NCBI GenBank assembly: GCA_045804265.1 | Contig: JBJMNK010000021.1 | Coordinates: forward strand, 17,645-81,644 | Length of the DNA: 64,000 bases | From: JABFXC01 sp045804265 | GTDB taxonomy: Bacteria; Gemmatimonadota; Gemmatimonadetes; Gemmatimonadales; Gemmatimonadaceae | Reading direction: 5' to 3' | Part shown: positions 40,153 to 48,276 of the stretch, piece by piece | How the letters are laid out: each line of letters starts with the position of its first letter | Numbering within the stretch: the stretch's first letter is position 1 | Notes under the pieces: generated by a model | What the model was told of the DNA's origin: nothing | Database searches by the model: none | The model's input: the letters and a program-made list of their open reading frames with translations, nothing else | Made by a program: the position numbers and the translations under genes

Positions 40153-41595
40153 TTAGGCCTCACGCGCGAAATCGACGAATCCCTTTGCCACGTCGGTGCC
40201 GAGCAGCCGCACACGGGTGCGATCGCCGACGTCGAGCCGCTCGAAGCCGCGGACGACGCGACCCTCGACTGGTGGGTGCAGCAGGCGGACGAACACTCCC
40301 TTCGGCGTGTCGCCGGTGACGATCGCGTCGAACGTCTCGCCTGTGCGTGGCGCCAGCAGCGCCGCGCCGGCCATCTTCCGCACCTCGCGCTCGGCGACGC
40401 GGCCCTCGTCCTCCATCTTCGTGCAGTGCGCGGCGATCTCGGTGAGCTCGGCCACCGAGTACGGCGAGGGCGCACCGGCGATCACTGCCTTGAGCTGGCG
40501 CTGCGTCACGAGGTCGGCGTAGCGACGGTTAGGCGCGGTCGAATGCGCGTAGTCGTCGACGGCCAGGCCGAAGTGTCCCTGCTGTTCTCCGCCCGGCACC
40601 TCGACGTCGTACTCGCCCGCGCCGAGCAGCTTGACGATCGTCAGCGACAGGTCGGCGAATCGTTCGGGGGCCGCCTTCCGCCGTGCGGCGAGGAACTGCG
40701 ACAGCGCCTTGGCGTCGGGATCGGGAGGCAGCGTCACCCCATCGGAAGCCGCGAGCGCCACGATGCGAGGCCACCGCTTCGGCGCCTTGACCACGCGCCG
40801 GATCGAGGCCACTCCGCGCGCTTCGAGAAACGTCGCGACCGCGCTGTTGGTCGCGATCATGAAGTCCTCGATGAGCTCTCGCGCAACCGACTTGTGCACG
40901 AGCGAGATGTCCACGACGCGGCCGTTCACCGCGACTGTGTTGGCTTCGATGGTCTCCAGGTCGAGTGCACCGTGCTCATGACGCAGCTCGCGCAGGCGCT
41001 TCGCGGCTTCGTCCTGCAGCCGCAGCTGGTCGGCGAGCTCGGGGATCGCCGTTATCGGTCGCGGGGGGGGAGCTGCATTGGAGAGCCATGCGCCGACAGC
41101 CTCGTACGCCATCTTCGCCCGATTGCGCACGACCGCGCGAAACACGTCGGCCGGCGCGACTGCGCCCGATGCATCGATCGTGAGCGACACGACCATCGCC
41201 GCCCGTGTCTCGCCTTCGACGAGCGACGTCAGGTCGGTCGACAGTCGCTCGGGAAGCATCGGGAACGTGGTGACACCGGTGTACACGGACGTCGTGTTCT
41301 GCGCTGCATGCCGGTCGAGCGCCGAGTCCTTCGGGACGTAGGCGTCGACGTCGGCCACCGCGAGCAGGACGCGGATCGCACCGTTCGCCAGACGTTCGGC
41401 GTACTCCAGCTGATCGAGGTCGCGCGTCTCGGTGTTGTCGATCGACGACCACAGCAGCCCGGTGAGGTCACGGGCGCCAGCGCCTAACGCTTCCGGGGCC
41501 AGCGGCGACAGCCCGGTTTCGTCCGGCGTCTCGACAGTGAAACTGTGCGCGGCGACCACCGCCCTGGCGGCATCGCGAAGATCGATCGGGCTCAC
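40153..41595 (-). CDS. RNB-domain 3'-5' exoribonuclease (RNase II/R family)
   Basis: 480 aa from GTG 41595; a TTG at 41643 is also open but lies directly on a hairpin. The RNB core has IDNTETRDLDQLEYAERL..VLLAVADVDAYV (metal-binding Asp residues), later DYAHSTAPNRRYADLVTQRQL, which is the RNR signature with its Arg, and an S1-like end (TFDAIVTGDTPKGVFVRL). It lacks N-terminal cold-shock domains, so it is shorter than RNase R. It would degrade RNA processively. It lies downstream of csp-rpsU, separated by a terminator. Its TAA stop is inside a CGTTAGGC octamer. Confidence 0.92.
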   Translation of the reverse strand: MSPIDLRDAARAVVAAHSFTVETPDETGLSPLAPEALGAGARDLTGLLWSSIDNTETRDLDQLEYAERLANGAIRVLLAVADVDAYVPKDSALDRHAAQNTTSVYTGVTTFPMLPERLSTDLTSLVEGETRAAMVVSLTIDASGAVAPADVFRAVVRNRAKMAYEAVGAWLSNAAPPPRPITAIPELADQLRLQDEAAKRLRELRHEHGALDLETIEANTVAVNGRVVDISLVHKSVARELIEDFMIATNSAVATFLEARGVASIRRVVKAPKRWPRIVALAASDGVTLPPDPDAKALSQFLAARRKAAPERFADLSLTIVKLLGAGEYDVEVPGGEQQGHFGLAVDDYAHSTAPNRRYADLVTQRQLKAVIAGAPSPYSVAELTEIAAHCTKMEDEGRVAEREVRKMAGAALLAPRTGETFDAIVTGDTPKGVFVRLLHPPVEGRVVRGFERLDVGDRTRVRLLGTDVAKGFVDFAREA

Positions 41596-41643
41596 TCGCG
41601 CGGTGACATCGGATGCGAATGCTGCGGGTGGGTGACAATGCAA

Positions 41644-41678
41644 AGCGACGCGCGTGACTCGAAGTCACGCGCGTCGCT
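41644..41678 (-). terminator. Hairpin after rpsU
   Basis: A perfect 16-bp stem (41644-41659 and 41663-41678) with a 3-nt loop lies 14 bp after the rpsU stop. On the minus strand it is followed only by TTTGCATTG, so termination may be partial and allow read-through into the RNase gene. Confidence 0.75.
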
Positions 41679-41692
41679 CGGGGTACTTCTGG

Positions 41693-41878
41693 CTACTCCT
41701 TGCCGGAGCGCTTGCGGCGCCGTGCTTCGGCCGCCTTCAGCTGGCGGGCCTCACTCGGCTTCACGTAGTGACGCTTGCGGCGGAGATCCTTCAGGATCCC
41801 GGAGCGGAGCATCTTCTTCTTGAAGGCCTTGAGCGCCCAGTCCAGTCGGTCGCTCTCTTCGAGAATTACTTCGATCAT
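41693..41878 (-). CDS. rpsU: 30S ribosomal protein bS21
   Basis: 61 aa, typical length. Sequence MIEVILEESDRLDWALKAFK followed by a very basic C-terminus (RRKRHYVKPSEAR..RRRKRSGKE) is characteristic. bS21 binds near the 3' end of 16S rRNA and helps initiation. It is 18 bp downstream of the cold-shock protein gene, so both are probably co-expressed under cold or growth-resumption conditions. Confidence 0.95.
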   Translation of the reverse strand: MIEVILEESDRLDWALKAFKKKMLRSGILKDLRRKRHYVKPSEARQLKAAEARRRKRSGKE

Positions 41879-41896
41879 GAACGCTCCGGTTGGTAA

Positions 41897-42103
41897 TTAC
41901 GCCTTGGCGACGTTCTCGGCCGACGGACCCTTCGCGCCCTGCACCATGTCGAACTCCACACGGTCGCCCTCGACGAGGGACTTGAAGCCGTTCCCCTGGA
42001 TCGCCGAGTAGTGCACGAAGCAATCCTTGGAGCCGCCCTCAGGCGTGATGAAACCGAAACCCTTCGCGTCGTTGAACCACTTCACTGTGCCGGTAGTACG
42101 CAT
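41897..42103 (-). CDS. Cold-shock protein, CspA family
   Basis: 68 aa. RNP1 KGFGFIT and RNP2 VHYSAI motifs with the usual start GTVKWFNDAKG identify a single cold-shock domain that binds single-stranded RNA. A sigma-70 promoter is predicted about 130 nt upstream, leaving a long leader as is usual for csp genes. Cotranscribed with rpsU. Confidence 0.96.
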   Translation of the reverse strand: MRTTGTVKWFNDAKGFGFITPEGGSKDCFVHYSAIQGNGFKSLVEGDRVEFDMVQGAKGPSAENVAKA

Positions 42104-42237
42104 TGCCGTTCTCCGAAAAATGTCTGTGCTCGGAGTCCGGTAATGCCGTCCCGCCGATCACGTCCCGACGCAAGAACTTCTCGCGCCGCGTCCGCACGAA
42201 TCCGTGCGGGTCGCACCGGTATCCGATGCGAACCCTG

Positions 42238-42267
42238 AATATAGCGGTGATGCGGCGCACGCGTCAA
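42238..42267 (-). promoter_or_regulatory. Promoter of csp-rpsU
   Basis: On the minus strand: TTGACG (42262-42267) and TATATT (42238-42243), 18 bp apart. The predicted start near 42231 leaves a leader of about 128 nt that contains a small hairpin (CCGCACGAATCCGTGCGG). This accounts for the 242-bp gap before the protease gene. Confidence 0.6.
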
Positions 42268-42345
42268 CAGGGTGCTGCACCTGGGGAGCAACCGCGCTGT
42301 GTCGGGCGGGCTCGCACCCGGGCGCCGTGCACGCCACCGCCGCGA

Positions 42346-43821
42346 CTACTTCCAGCACTCCACCAGCACGGTCACCTGGCGCCCGATGTCACCCACGTCG
42401 GCGTTGCTGCGTGTCGCCGCCGACGGCGCGGTGCGGAAGGCCACGCCCTCGGACTTGAGGAAATCCTTCGCCACGAACGCCTTTACCGCGAAGTTCACGT
42501 TCTGCGGAATGTCCCCCGTCTCGTCGGCGACGAGCTTCGCGTTCAGCTTCGTCACCACCACGCCAACGACATTGCCGGCCAGGTCGAACAGCGCGCCGCC
42601 ACTGCTCCCCGGCTGAACCGGTGCGCTCATCTGGAGCACGTGCAAGTCGTTGTACAATCCGGCCAGTGCGTTGACGGTGCCCGTCGAGACGTTGACCTGG
42701 TCGGCGAGAAGGCCGTTGAGCGGATATCCGACCGCGACCACGTCGTCGCCCGGCCGCACCGCCGGATCGTCGCGGAACGTGACGACCGGGCCTGATGGCA
42801 GCCGCGTCTCGAGCAGCGCGAGATCGTCGTCGCGATCGAGCGCGTGCACGATCGCTGGACGAGATTCACCGCCGGCAACTCGTACCTTCAGCGCGCTGCA
42901 CCCGCGCACGACGTGCTTGTTGGTCAGGACGAATCCGCGTTCGCGCGAGACGACGAAGCCGGAACCAGAGCTCGATGAGCCGCGCGCGAACGCGCTGATC
43001 GTTCCGTTCTCCGGCCCCGGGCGCGATGCACTCGCCGGGCCGCTCGTCTCGGCCGCGAGGCTATCGCCGCGCCCTGCGACGGGCGCCGCCTCGGAACGTG
43101 GAGCAATAGCCTCCGCAACCGGTGTCCGCTGTGGCCCGACGACCGACATCAGGCGTTCCCATTTCTTCCGCTCATCAGGTCGCCGGTCGAAGTAGCCCGG
43201 ATCGCGACGCAGCGCTTCCTCCCAGTAGGAGGCGGCGTCGATTCCGCGATCGAGGTCGAGCGACACGAGCGCGAGCGCGCCCCAGGTCGTCGGATCGCTC
43301 GCGTCGAGTCGGGCTGCCTCGCGCAGTGAGCGAAGCGCTTCCTGCTGGCGCCCGAGCGATTGGAGAACCAGTCCCGCGCCGTGAGCGGCGAACGCTGACG
43401 ACGGCGCGAGTCGCTGCGCGTTCCGGTACGCCTGCAGCGCGTCGTCGGGCCTGCCTAACGTTGCGAGCACGTGGCCGAGATTGGCGTAGCCGACGGCGTC
43501 GGCCGGACGCTGGGCGATGTAGTCCTGGTAGGACTGCTGCGCCGCCCGCCCTCGGCCCAGCCCTTCCTGCGCGTTGCCGATACCGAGCAGCGCCGTCGAC
43601 TCGGCGGGGTTGTCACGATGCAGCGCTTCGAATTCGCTGAGCGCGAGCTTGTATTGTCCCGCGGCGAGCAGAGTCTCGCCGCGCGAAAGCGCGTCGGCAG
43701 CGATCGGCGCCTGCGCGAGCAACGGCGCCGCGAACGTGAAGACAGCGAAGATCGCGAGGGCAGCAAGGGTCTTGCGACTGGCGCCGGTCTGGCGGGCGCG
43801 GAGCGAGCGGGGGGTATACAT
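42346..43821 (-). CDS. Secreted trypsin-like serine protease with TPR repeats
   Basis: 491 aa. A signal peptide (about residues 1-37, ending LLAQA) precedes at least four TPR-type repeats (about 45-210) and a Ser/Ala-rich linker. The protease domain carries the triad His in VLTNKHVVRG, Asp in RDDDLALLE and Ser in QPGSSGGALFD. It resembles DegP/HtrA-type domains but has no PDZ. It is likely periplasmic. The TPRs would select partners or substrates. Divergent from rplS. Confidence 0.9.
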   Translation of the reverse strand: MYTPRSLRARQTGASRKTLAALAIFAVFTFAAPLLAQAPIAADALSRGETLLAAGQYKLALSEFEALHRDNPAESTALLGIGNAQEGLGRGRAAQQSYQDYIAQRPADAVGYANLGHVLATLGRPDDALQAYRNAQRLAPSSAFAAHGAGLVLQSLGRQQEALRSLREAARLDASDPTTWGALALVSLDLDRGIDAASYWEEALRRDPGYFDRRPDERKKWERLMSVVGPQRTPVAEAIAPRSEAAPVAGRGDSLAAETSGPASASRPGPENGTISAFARGSSSSGSGFVVSRERGFVLTNKHVVRGCSALKVRVAGGESRPAIVHALDRDDDLALLETRLPSGPVVTFRDDPAVRPGDDVVAVGYPLNGLLADQVNVSTGTVNALAGLYNDLHVLQMSAPVQPGSSGGALFDLAGNVVGVVVTKLNAKLVADETGDIPQNVNFAVKAFVAKDFLKSEGVAFRTAPSAATRSNADVGDIGRQVTVLVECWK

Positions 43822-43936
43822 CGAGGGTCCTCCCCCGGGCGCCGGCAGGCCGCCTGCATGGCGCCGCGCGTCGCTTCGTGAATCGGTCGCCCGGATATGG
43901 AAAAGACTGATTGCAGAGCCCGCTGGTCACGCTGCC

Positions 43937-43966
43937 TTGCCTTCGACGCCGGCTACCGGTTATCTT
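43937..43966 (+). promoter_or_regulatory. Candidate promoter of rplS
   Basis: TTGCCT (43937-43942) and TATCTT (43961-43966), 18 bp apart, about 85 bp before the rplS start. The fit to consensus is only fair. Confidence 0.4.
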
Positions 43967-44049
43967 CTTCGGTCTCTGGCACTTGCCGTCACAATCGCCG
44001 TCCTTCGGCCGTCACCTAACTGGGCCTGTCCCCCGGCTCCGAGCGTCAT

Positions 44050-44427
44050 ATGCACCCCTTCATCGAAACTCAGAAAGAATGGCTGCGCACGAACATCCCG
44101 CCCTTCCGGGCCGGCGACACGGTGCGCGTGAACGTGCGAGTCCGTGAAGGCGAGAAGGAGCGTCTGCAGGCGTTCGAAGGCGTGTGCATCGCCCGTCGTG
44201 GCAGCGGAGTCAGCGAGACGTTCACCGTCCGCAAGATCTCGAACGGCGTCGGCGTCGAGCGCATCTTCCCGGTGCATAGCCCGATGATCGGTGAGCTGTC
44301 CGTGGTGCGACGCGGCCGCGTGCGCCGTGCGAAGCTCTACTACCTCCGCCACCTCACCGGCAAGGCGACGCGCATCAAGGAGAAGAAGGTTCGCGTCGCG
44401 GTTCCCGCGACGGGCAGCGCGGAGTAG
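44050..44427 (+). CDS. rplS: 50S ribosomal protein bL19
   Basis: 125 aa. The start MHPFIETQKEWLRTNIPPFR with GDTVRVNVRVREGEKERLQAFEG, and the conserved FTVRKISNGVGVERIFPVHSP..AKLYYLR, are standard for bL19, located at the subunit interface. In most bacteria it follows trmD; here trmD-rimM-rpsP lie 12 kb away on the other strand. rnhB follows it by 46 bp. Confidence 0.96.
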   Translation: MHPFIETQKEWLRTNIPPFRAGDTVRVNVRVREGEKERLQAFEGVCIARRGSGVSETFTVRKISNGVGVERIFPVHSPMIGELSVVRRGRVRRAKLYYLRHLTGKATRIKEKKVRVAVPATGSAE

Positions 44428-44473
44428 GGAGCACCACCGCAGTGGCGGCGGGCCGGCGCGCCTCCCGCAAGCG

Positions 44474-45220
44474 ATGGAGCACGTTCGAGCGCGACGCGCG
44501 CGCCGGACATGGCCCCTGATCGCCGGAATCGATGAAGTCGGACGGGGCCCGCTCGCGGGCCCCGTCGTCGCATGCGCCGTCATCATGCCTCCCGACTCGC
44601 GCGCCATCAACGGCGTCGACGACTCGAAGGCGTTAGGCGCCGCCGAGCGCGCGCGGCTCGCGGTGAAGATCCGCGAGCGCGCGATCTGCTTCGGGCTCGG
44701 CGCCGCCTCGGTCCGCGAGATCGACCGCGTCAATATCTACCACGCCACCGTCCTCGCGATGCGCCGCGCGCTCGGCCGACTTCGCGAGCCGCCCGACCAC
44801 GTGCTCGTCGATGGCCGCGAGATCCGCACCCTCGCCGTCCCGCACACCGCGATCGTCGGCGGCGATCGACGCTGCTACAGCATCGCCTGTGCCTCGATCC
44901 TGGCGAAGGTCACCCGCGACCGCCTGATGTCCGCGCTGGCTCGGCGCTATCCCGACTACCGTTGGGAGACCAACGTCGGCTACGGCACGCCCGAGCACTG
45001 GACACGCGTCCACGAGCACGGGCTGTCGCCGCATCACCGTCGCACCTTCGTGAAGTCGCGGCAACTCGCGCTCGACTTCGACGCGGAGCTCGGAGCGGAT
45101 TTTCCCGTTGAGCTGTCTGCCGATGTCGTGGCCGACGCTCTGTCACCGATTCCGGCGATTGTCCCGTCTGCGCCTGATGATGTCGCGAGCGACCTTCCCT
45201 ACTTCCCCGACGCGCGATGA
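44474..45220 (+). CDS. rnhB: Ribonuclease HII
   Basis: 248 aa from ATG 44474. The active-site motif GIDEVGRGPLAGPVV (Asp, Glu) and the downstream DDSKAL, VLVDG and CYSIACASILAKVTRD blocks are present. It removes ribonucleotides from DNA-RNA hybrids. The C-terminus has an extra acidic, Pro-rich tail of about 40 residues beyond the usual end. It overlaps the SDR gene by 4 bp (ATGA). Confidence 0.95.
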   Translation: MEHVRARRARRTWPLIAGIDEVGRGPLAGPVVACAVIMPPDSRAINGVDDSKALGAAERARLAVKIRERAICFGLGAASVREIDRVNIYHATVLAMRRALGRLREPPDHVLVDGREIRTLAVPHTAIVGGDRRCYSIACASILAKVTRDRLMSALARRYPDYRWETNVGYGTPEHWTRVHEHGLSPHHRRTFVKSRQLALDFDAELGADFPVELSADVVADALSPIPAIVPSAPDDVASDLPYFPDAR

Positions 45221-46089
45221 CCGACGCCTTCAGCAAGAGCGTCAACCTCGAGCGGCCCGTCTTCCGCGACGGGCTTCTCGAGGGCCAGGTCGCGATCGTG
45301 ACTGGCGGCGGGACCGGCATCGGGCTCGGTATCGCGCAGCTTCTCGCGCGACTCGGATCGCACGTCGTCGTTGCCAGCCGTAAGCCGGAGCACGTCGAGG
45401 CTGCGGCAAAGGCCATGCGCGACGCCGGCTGGTCGGCGTCGGCCGAAACCGTGGATGTCCGCGAGCCCGAGCAGATTCAGGCCATGGTGGCTCGCGTCGC
45501 GGCCGACCGCGGACGGATCGACCTGCTGGTCAACAACGCCGCCGGCAACTTCTACGCGCCGTCCGAGACGCTCTCGCCTAACGCGTGGCGCTCGGTCGTA
45601 GAGATCGATCTCTTCGGCACTTTCTTCTGCTCGCAGGCGGTGCTGCCGGTGATGAAGCGGCAGGGCGGCGGGCGCATCGTCAGCATCTCGATGACGCTCC
45701 ACTACCGTGGCTGGCCGTTGATGGCGCATGCGACCGCGGCGAAGGCCGGGATCGACGCGTTGACACGCACGCTCGCGCTCGAGTGGGCGCCTTACGGCGT
45801 CCGCATCAACGCGATCGCGCCGGGCCCGATCCCGACCGAGGGAGTGCGGAAGGCGTTCACGCCCCCGCCGACGGCGAGCGGGCAGGTTCCCGACGTCTTC
45901 GCCGTCGAGCAGGCGATGGCGAACTACGCGAAGAAAGCGATCCCGGCGGGCCGGTGGGGCACGCCGGGCGATATCGCGAACATGGTGGCCTTCCTCGCCT
46001 CGCCAGCCGGCGAGTGGATCACCGGCGCGATCCTCGTCGTCGACGGCGGGGAGTGGCTGGCGAAGAATCCATCACCGCAGGCACGTTAG
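45217..46089 (+). CDS. SDR-family reductase, 2,4-dienoyl-CoA-reductase-like
   Basis: 290 aa. Rossmann motif VTGGGTGIGLGIAQ, then NNAAGNF and the active-site region. The usual Tyr-x-x-x-Lys is replaced by His-x-x-x-Lys (AHATAAKAGIDALTRTLALEW), and the following INAIAPGPIPTEG matches the pattern of peroxisomal-type 2,4-dienoyl-CoA reductases, which also lack the Tyr. It would reduce unsaturated acyl-CoAs with NADPH during fatty acid breakdown. Coupled to rnhB by an ATGA overlap. Its TAG stop lies in a CGTTAGGC octamer. The 115 bp after it hold one more octamer and no gene. Confidence 0.88.
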   Translation: MTDAFSKSVNLERPVFRDGLLEGQVAIVTGGGTGIGLGIAQLLARLGSHVVVASRKPEHVEAAAKAMRDAGWSASAETVDVREPEQIQAMVARVAADRGRIDLLVNNAAGNFYAPSETLSPNAWRSVVEIDLFGTFFCSQAVLPVMKRQGGGRIVSISMTLHYRGWPLMAHATAAKAGIDALTRTLALEWAPYGVRINAIAPGPIPTEGVRKAFTPPPTASGQVPDVFAVEQAMANYAKKAIPAGRWGTPGDIANMVAFLASPAGEWITGAILVVDGGEWLAKNPSPQAR

Positions 46090-46204
46090 GCGCTGACGTC
46101 AGGCGGCCGTCTCACGTCCGGGCGTTGGGCGACGGCGGCGGACGTTAGGCAGCGACGACGGTCGCGATCGATCCCGTCAGGACGCTGCGCCAGCGCACGG
46201 CGGA

Positions 46205-46627
46205 TCAGTGTCGATTCGCCAGGGCAGCGTCCGTCACTCCGCCCTGCCGCGTCGTGATCGAGATGACGCCGCTGGCATTGTTGATCCCGTATTTCGTCGT
46301 CGCATCCCACGCCCGGTAGAGCCGGATGGTCGCGATCACTTCTGCCGGGATCGTGCTCAGCAGCCCGATGTCACCGTAGCGCTGCTCATCGACGTACACG
46401 GTCGGCATCGACACCGATGGCGAGCTGTAGATGCTGATCTTGCCGCGGTAACTGAGAAAGTTCGCTCGAAGCTTGTGGATCACGTCGTACGCGTTCATCG
46501 CGTGCGAGTCCACGATCTCATCTTCGGTGATGAGGTTGGGATCGTACGCACCTGGTGCAACGCGAGTGGTCGCGCAGCCGAGCAGTACGATCGGGACAAG
46601 CAATCCGATCCAGTGAGCGCGGATCAT
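46205..46627 (-). CDS. Small lipoprotein with TonB-receptor plug-like domain
   Basis: 140 aa; lipoprotein signal with lipobox VLLGC (Cys at about 18). The rest resembles the plug domain of TonB-dependent receptors: a start like ITEDEIVDSHAMNAYDVIHKLR, then TVYVDEQRYGDIGLLSTIPAEVIATIRLYRA and the closing GINNASGVISITT. There is no beta-barrel. It lies beside the two SusCD operons and is separated from them by a terminator. It may be a stand-alone partner of outer-membrane receptors. Confidence 0.8.
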   Translation of the reverse strand: MIRAHWIGLLVPIVLLGCATTRVAPGAYDPNLITEDEIVDSHAMNAYDVIHKLRANFLSYRGKISIYSSPSVSMPTVYVDEQRYGDIGLLSTIPAEVIATIRLYRAWDATTKYGINNASGVISITTRQGGVTDAALANRH

Positions 46628-46712
46628 GTCAGCCTCTGCGGCCTTCCCGCGGTTCGAGAAATCAGCGAACGACGCTCGTGCAGCCCACAGGCATAATTGA
46701 AGCCAACATGAG

Positions 46713-46750
46713 ACAAAACCGGCACGGGCGATAGCCCGTGCCGGTTTTGT
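46713..46750 (-). terminator. Terminator of the first SusCD operon
   Basis: A perfect 17-bp stem (46713-46729 and 46734-46750) with loop GATA and an A/T-rich base (ACAAAA..TTTTGT), so it can act in both directions. It is about 33 bp after the susD stop. Confidence 0.88.
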
Positions 46751-46783
46751 ATTCGTCCAGCGTACTGCTTTTTGTGTCGTGCG

Positions 46784-48259
46784 TTACGACGCCGTGCAGG
46801 CTGGCGCGTTCGAGAGACCGCGCGCATTCAGCTCAGCGCGAGGAATCGGGAACGCGGCGTTGAACGGATCGGTACTCAGCTCGGGCGGAAGGTACGTGGC
46901 GTTGAGATAGCCGTACGCGCGCAGGTCTACCAGACGCTGCGGCCCCTCGAACAGCAGGGAGAGCCGCTTCTCACGCAGGATGTAGCGACGGGCGATGTCC
47001 CGCGTGGTGAACGCAGGAAGCGGGTTGGTGCCGTACGCCGCGTGTACGGACTGCGCATCGGCGTGTGCCTTTACAAGGCCTGCCGCGCCCAGTTCCGCGT
47101 TGGCCTGTGCGCGAAGGAGGACCAGCTCCACATCCTTGAGCATCGGAATCGGCGTCACCTGGTTCGCCGTCGTCGCTGTGGCGAAGCTGAACGTGTAGTT
47201 CGTCGCCAGGCCATTGCCATTCAGCCCGCCGTCCGGACGCGGGATGAGCTTCGACAGCCGCGTATCGGTCGGATCCCACGGGGCTGTTGCGTCGATGCCG
47301 TTGTGCAGGCCAACGGCCGTGCTGAACGTGAGGCTATCGCGGAGGAAGTTGTTCGCCGAGACCTTCGCATCGGCGCGCGGGTTCAGAATCTCTGCCGCCG
47401 TGAACTGATAGTAGATACCCTTGTCGAAATCAGCCGCCGGCACCGCACCCTCGGCGGCGCCGCCGAGTGCCAGCGTCAGTTCGGCAACGGCCGCATTGAG
47501 TAGCGCCGCATCCGGCGCCGCGCGATTCTGCATCGCACGGTAGAAGTCGACGCGTCCCTTCAGGCCGCGGTTGAGGCGGATCAGGTTCGCCGGCTGGCGA
47601 TAGTTACGCCCGGCAATCAGCGTCCCCCAGCTCGCCGGGAGGGCGAACGGGGTCTGCGTCGTGCCGGCCGCCTGGAGATCGGCATAGGCGCTGTCGAGCT
47701 GCGCCGCGACGTAGTTCAGGACGTACGGCTTGCAGTAGATCGGGGTGATCTCCTGCGGTGCGTCGGTCTGCAGCGGGATGCCGATCGAGTCGCGCTGCGC
47801 GATCACGTCGTAGAACTCCTTCGCCTTCAGCGTCCGGAAGAAGCCCTTCGAGACCGAGACTTCCTGCGCCGTGAACACGCCGCCGGGCGGGTTACGCAGC
47901 GCGATCAATGCGTTGTTCGCCGCGCGCGCCGCAGTGTAGAAGCCCGAGAAGCCGCTGCCGCCGGCGAAGCTGCCCGGGTCCGCCTGCCCGCCGAGCGTCT
48001 CGATGACGTACCGCGACTCCGACGCGTCGATGCGATAGACATCGCGCGCCAGGATCTCGGGAAGGATGACGAGCCCCGTCGTCGCGTACGACGCACGGTC
48101 TTGCGCCGTCACGCCGATCGCCAGCTGCTGCAGGGTCGTTCGAGTGAGGTTCTTGATGGCATCGACGGTCGGCGCGTTCGTCGGCGCCGCGGTCGAATTG
48201 TCCTTGCACGCCGAGACGGCAACTCCCGCCGCGAGTGCGATTGTGATGTATCGCTTCAT
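46784..48259 (-). CDS. SusD/RagB-family nutrient-binding lipoprotein (operon 1)
   Basis: 491 aa from ATG 48259, which starts a lipoprotein signal ending VAVSAC; the open frame to 48406 overlaps susC. The body is rich in Ala and helices and includes the RagB-type regions (TGLVILPEILARDVYRID; FYDVIAQRDSIGIPLQTD; YILREKRLSLLFEGPQRLVDLRAYG near the end). SusD proteins sit on the outer membrane as a lid on SusC. It starts 17 bp after susC. The ligand is not known, and no glycoside hydrolase or peptidase is in the operon. Confidence 0.92.
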   Translation of the reverse strand: MKRYITIALAAGVAVSACKDNSTAAPTNAPTVDAIKNLTRTTLQQLAIGVTAQDRASYATTGLVILPEILARDVYRIDASESRYVIETLGGQADPGSFAGGSGFSGFYTAARAANNALIALRNPPGGVFTAQEVSVSKGFFRTLKAKEFYDVIAQRDSIGIPLQTDAPQEITPIYCKPYVLNYVAAQLDSAYADLQAAGTTQTPFALPASWGTLIAGRNYRQPANLIRLNRGLKGRVDFYRAMQNRAAPDAALLNAAVAELTLALGGAAEGAVPAADFDKGIYYQFTAAEILNPRADAKVSANNFLRDSLTFSTAVGLHNGIDATAPWDPTDTRLSKLIPRPDGGLNGNGLATNYTFSFATATTANQVTPIPMLKDVELVLLRAQANAELGAAGLVKAHADAQSVHAAYGTNPLPAFTTRDIARRYILREKRLSLLFEGPQRLVDLRAYGYLNATYLPPELSTDPFNAAFPIPRAELNARGLSNAPACTAS

Positions 48260-48276
48260 TTTGTCTGCGCTCTCGC

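Noticed and set aside
40528..40534. GTTAGGC without the leading C
   Set aside because: This is GGTTAGGC, a near variant, and was not counted among exact octamers; the same applies to GGCTAACG near 53001 and CCCTAACG near 21860.
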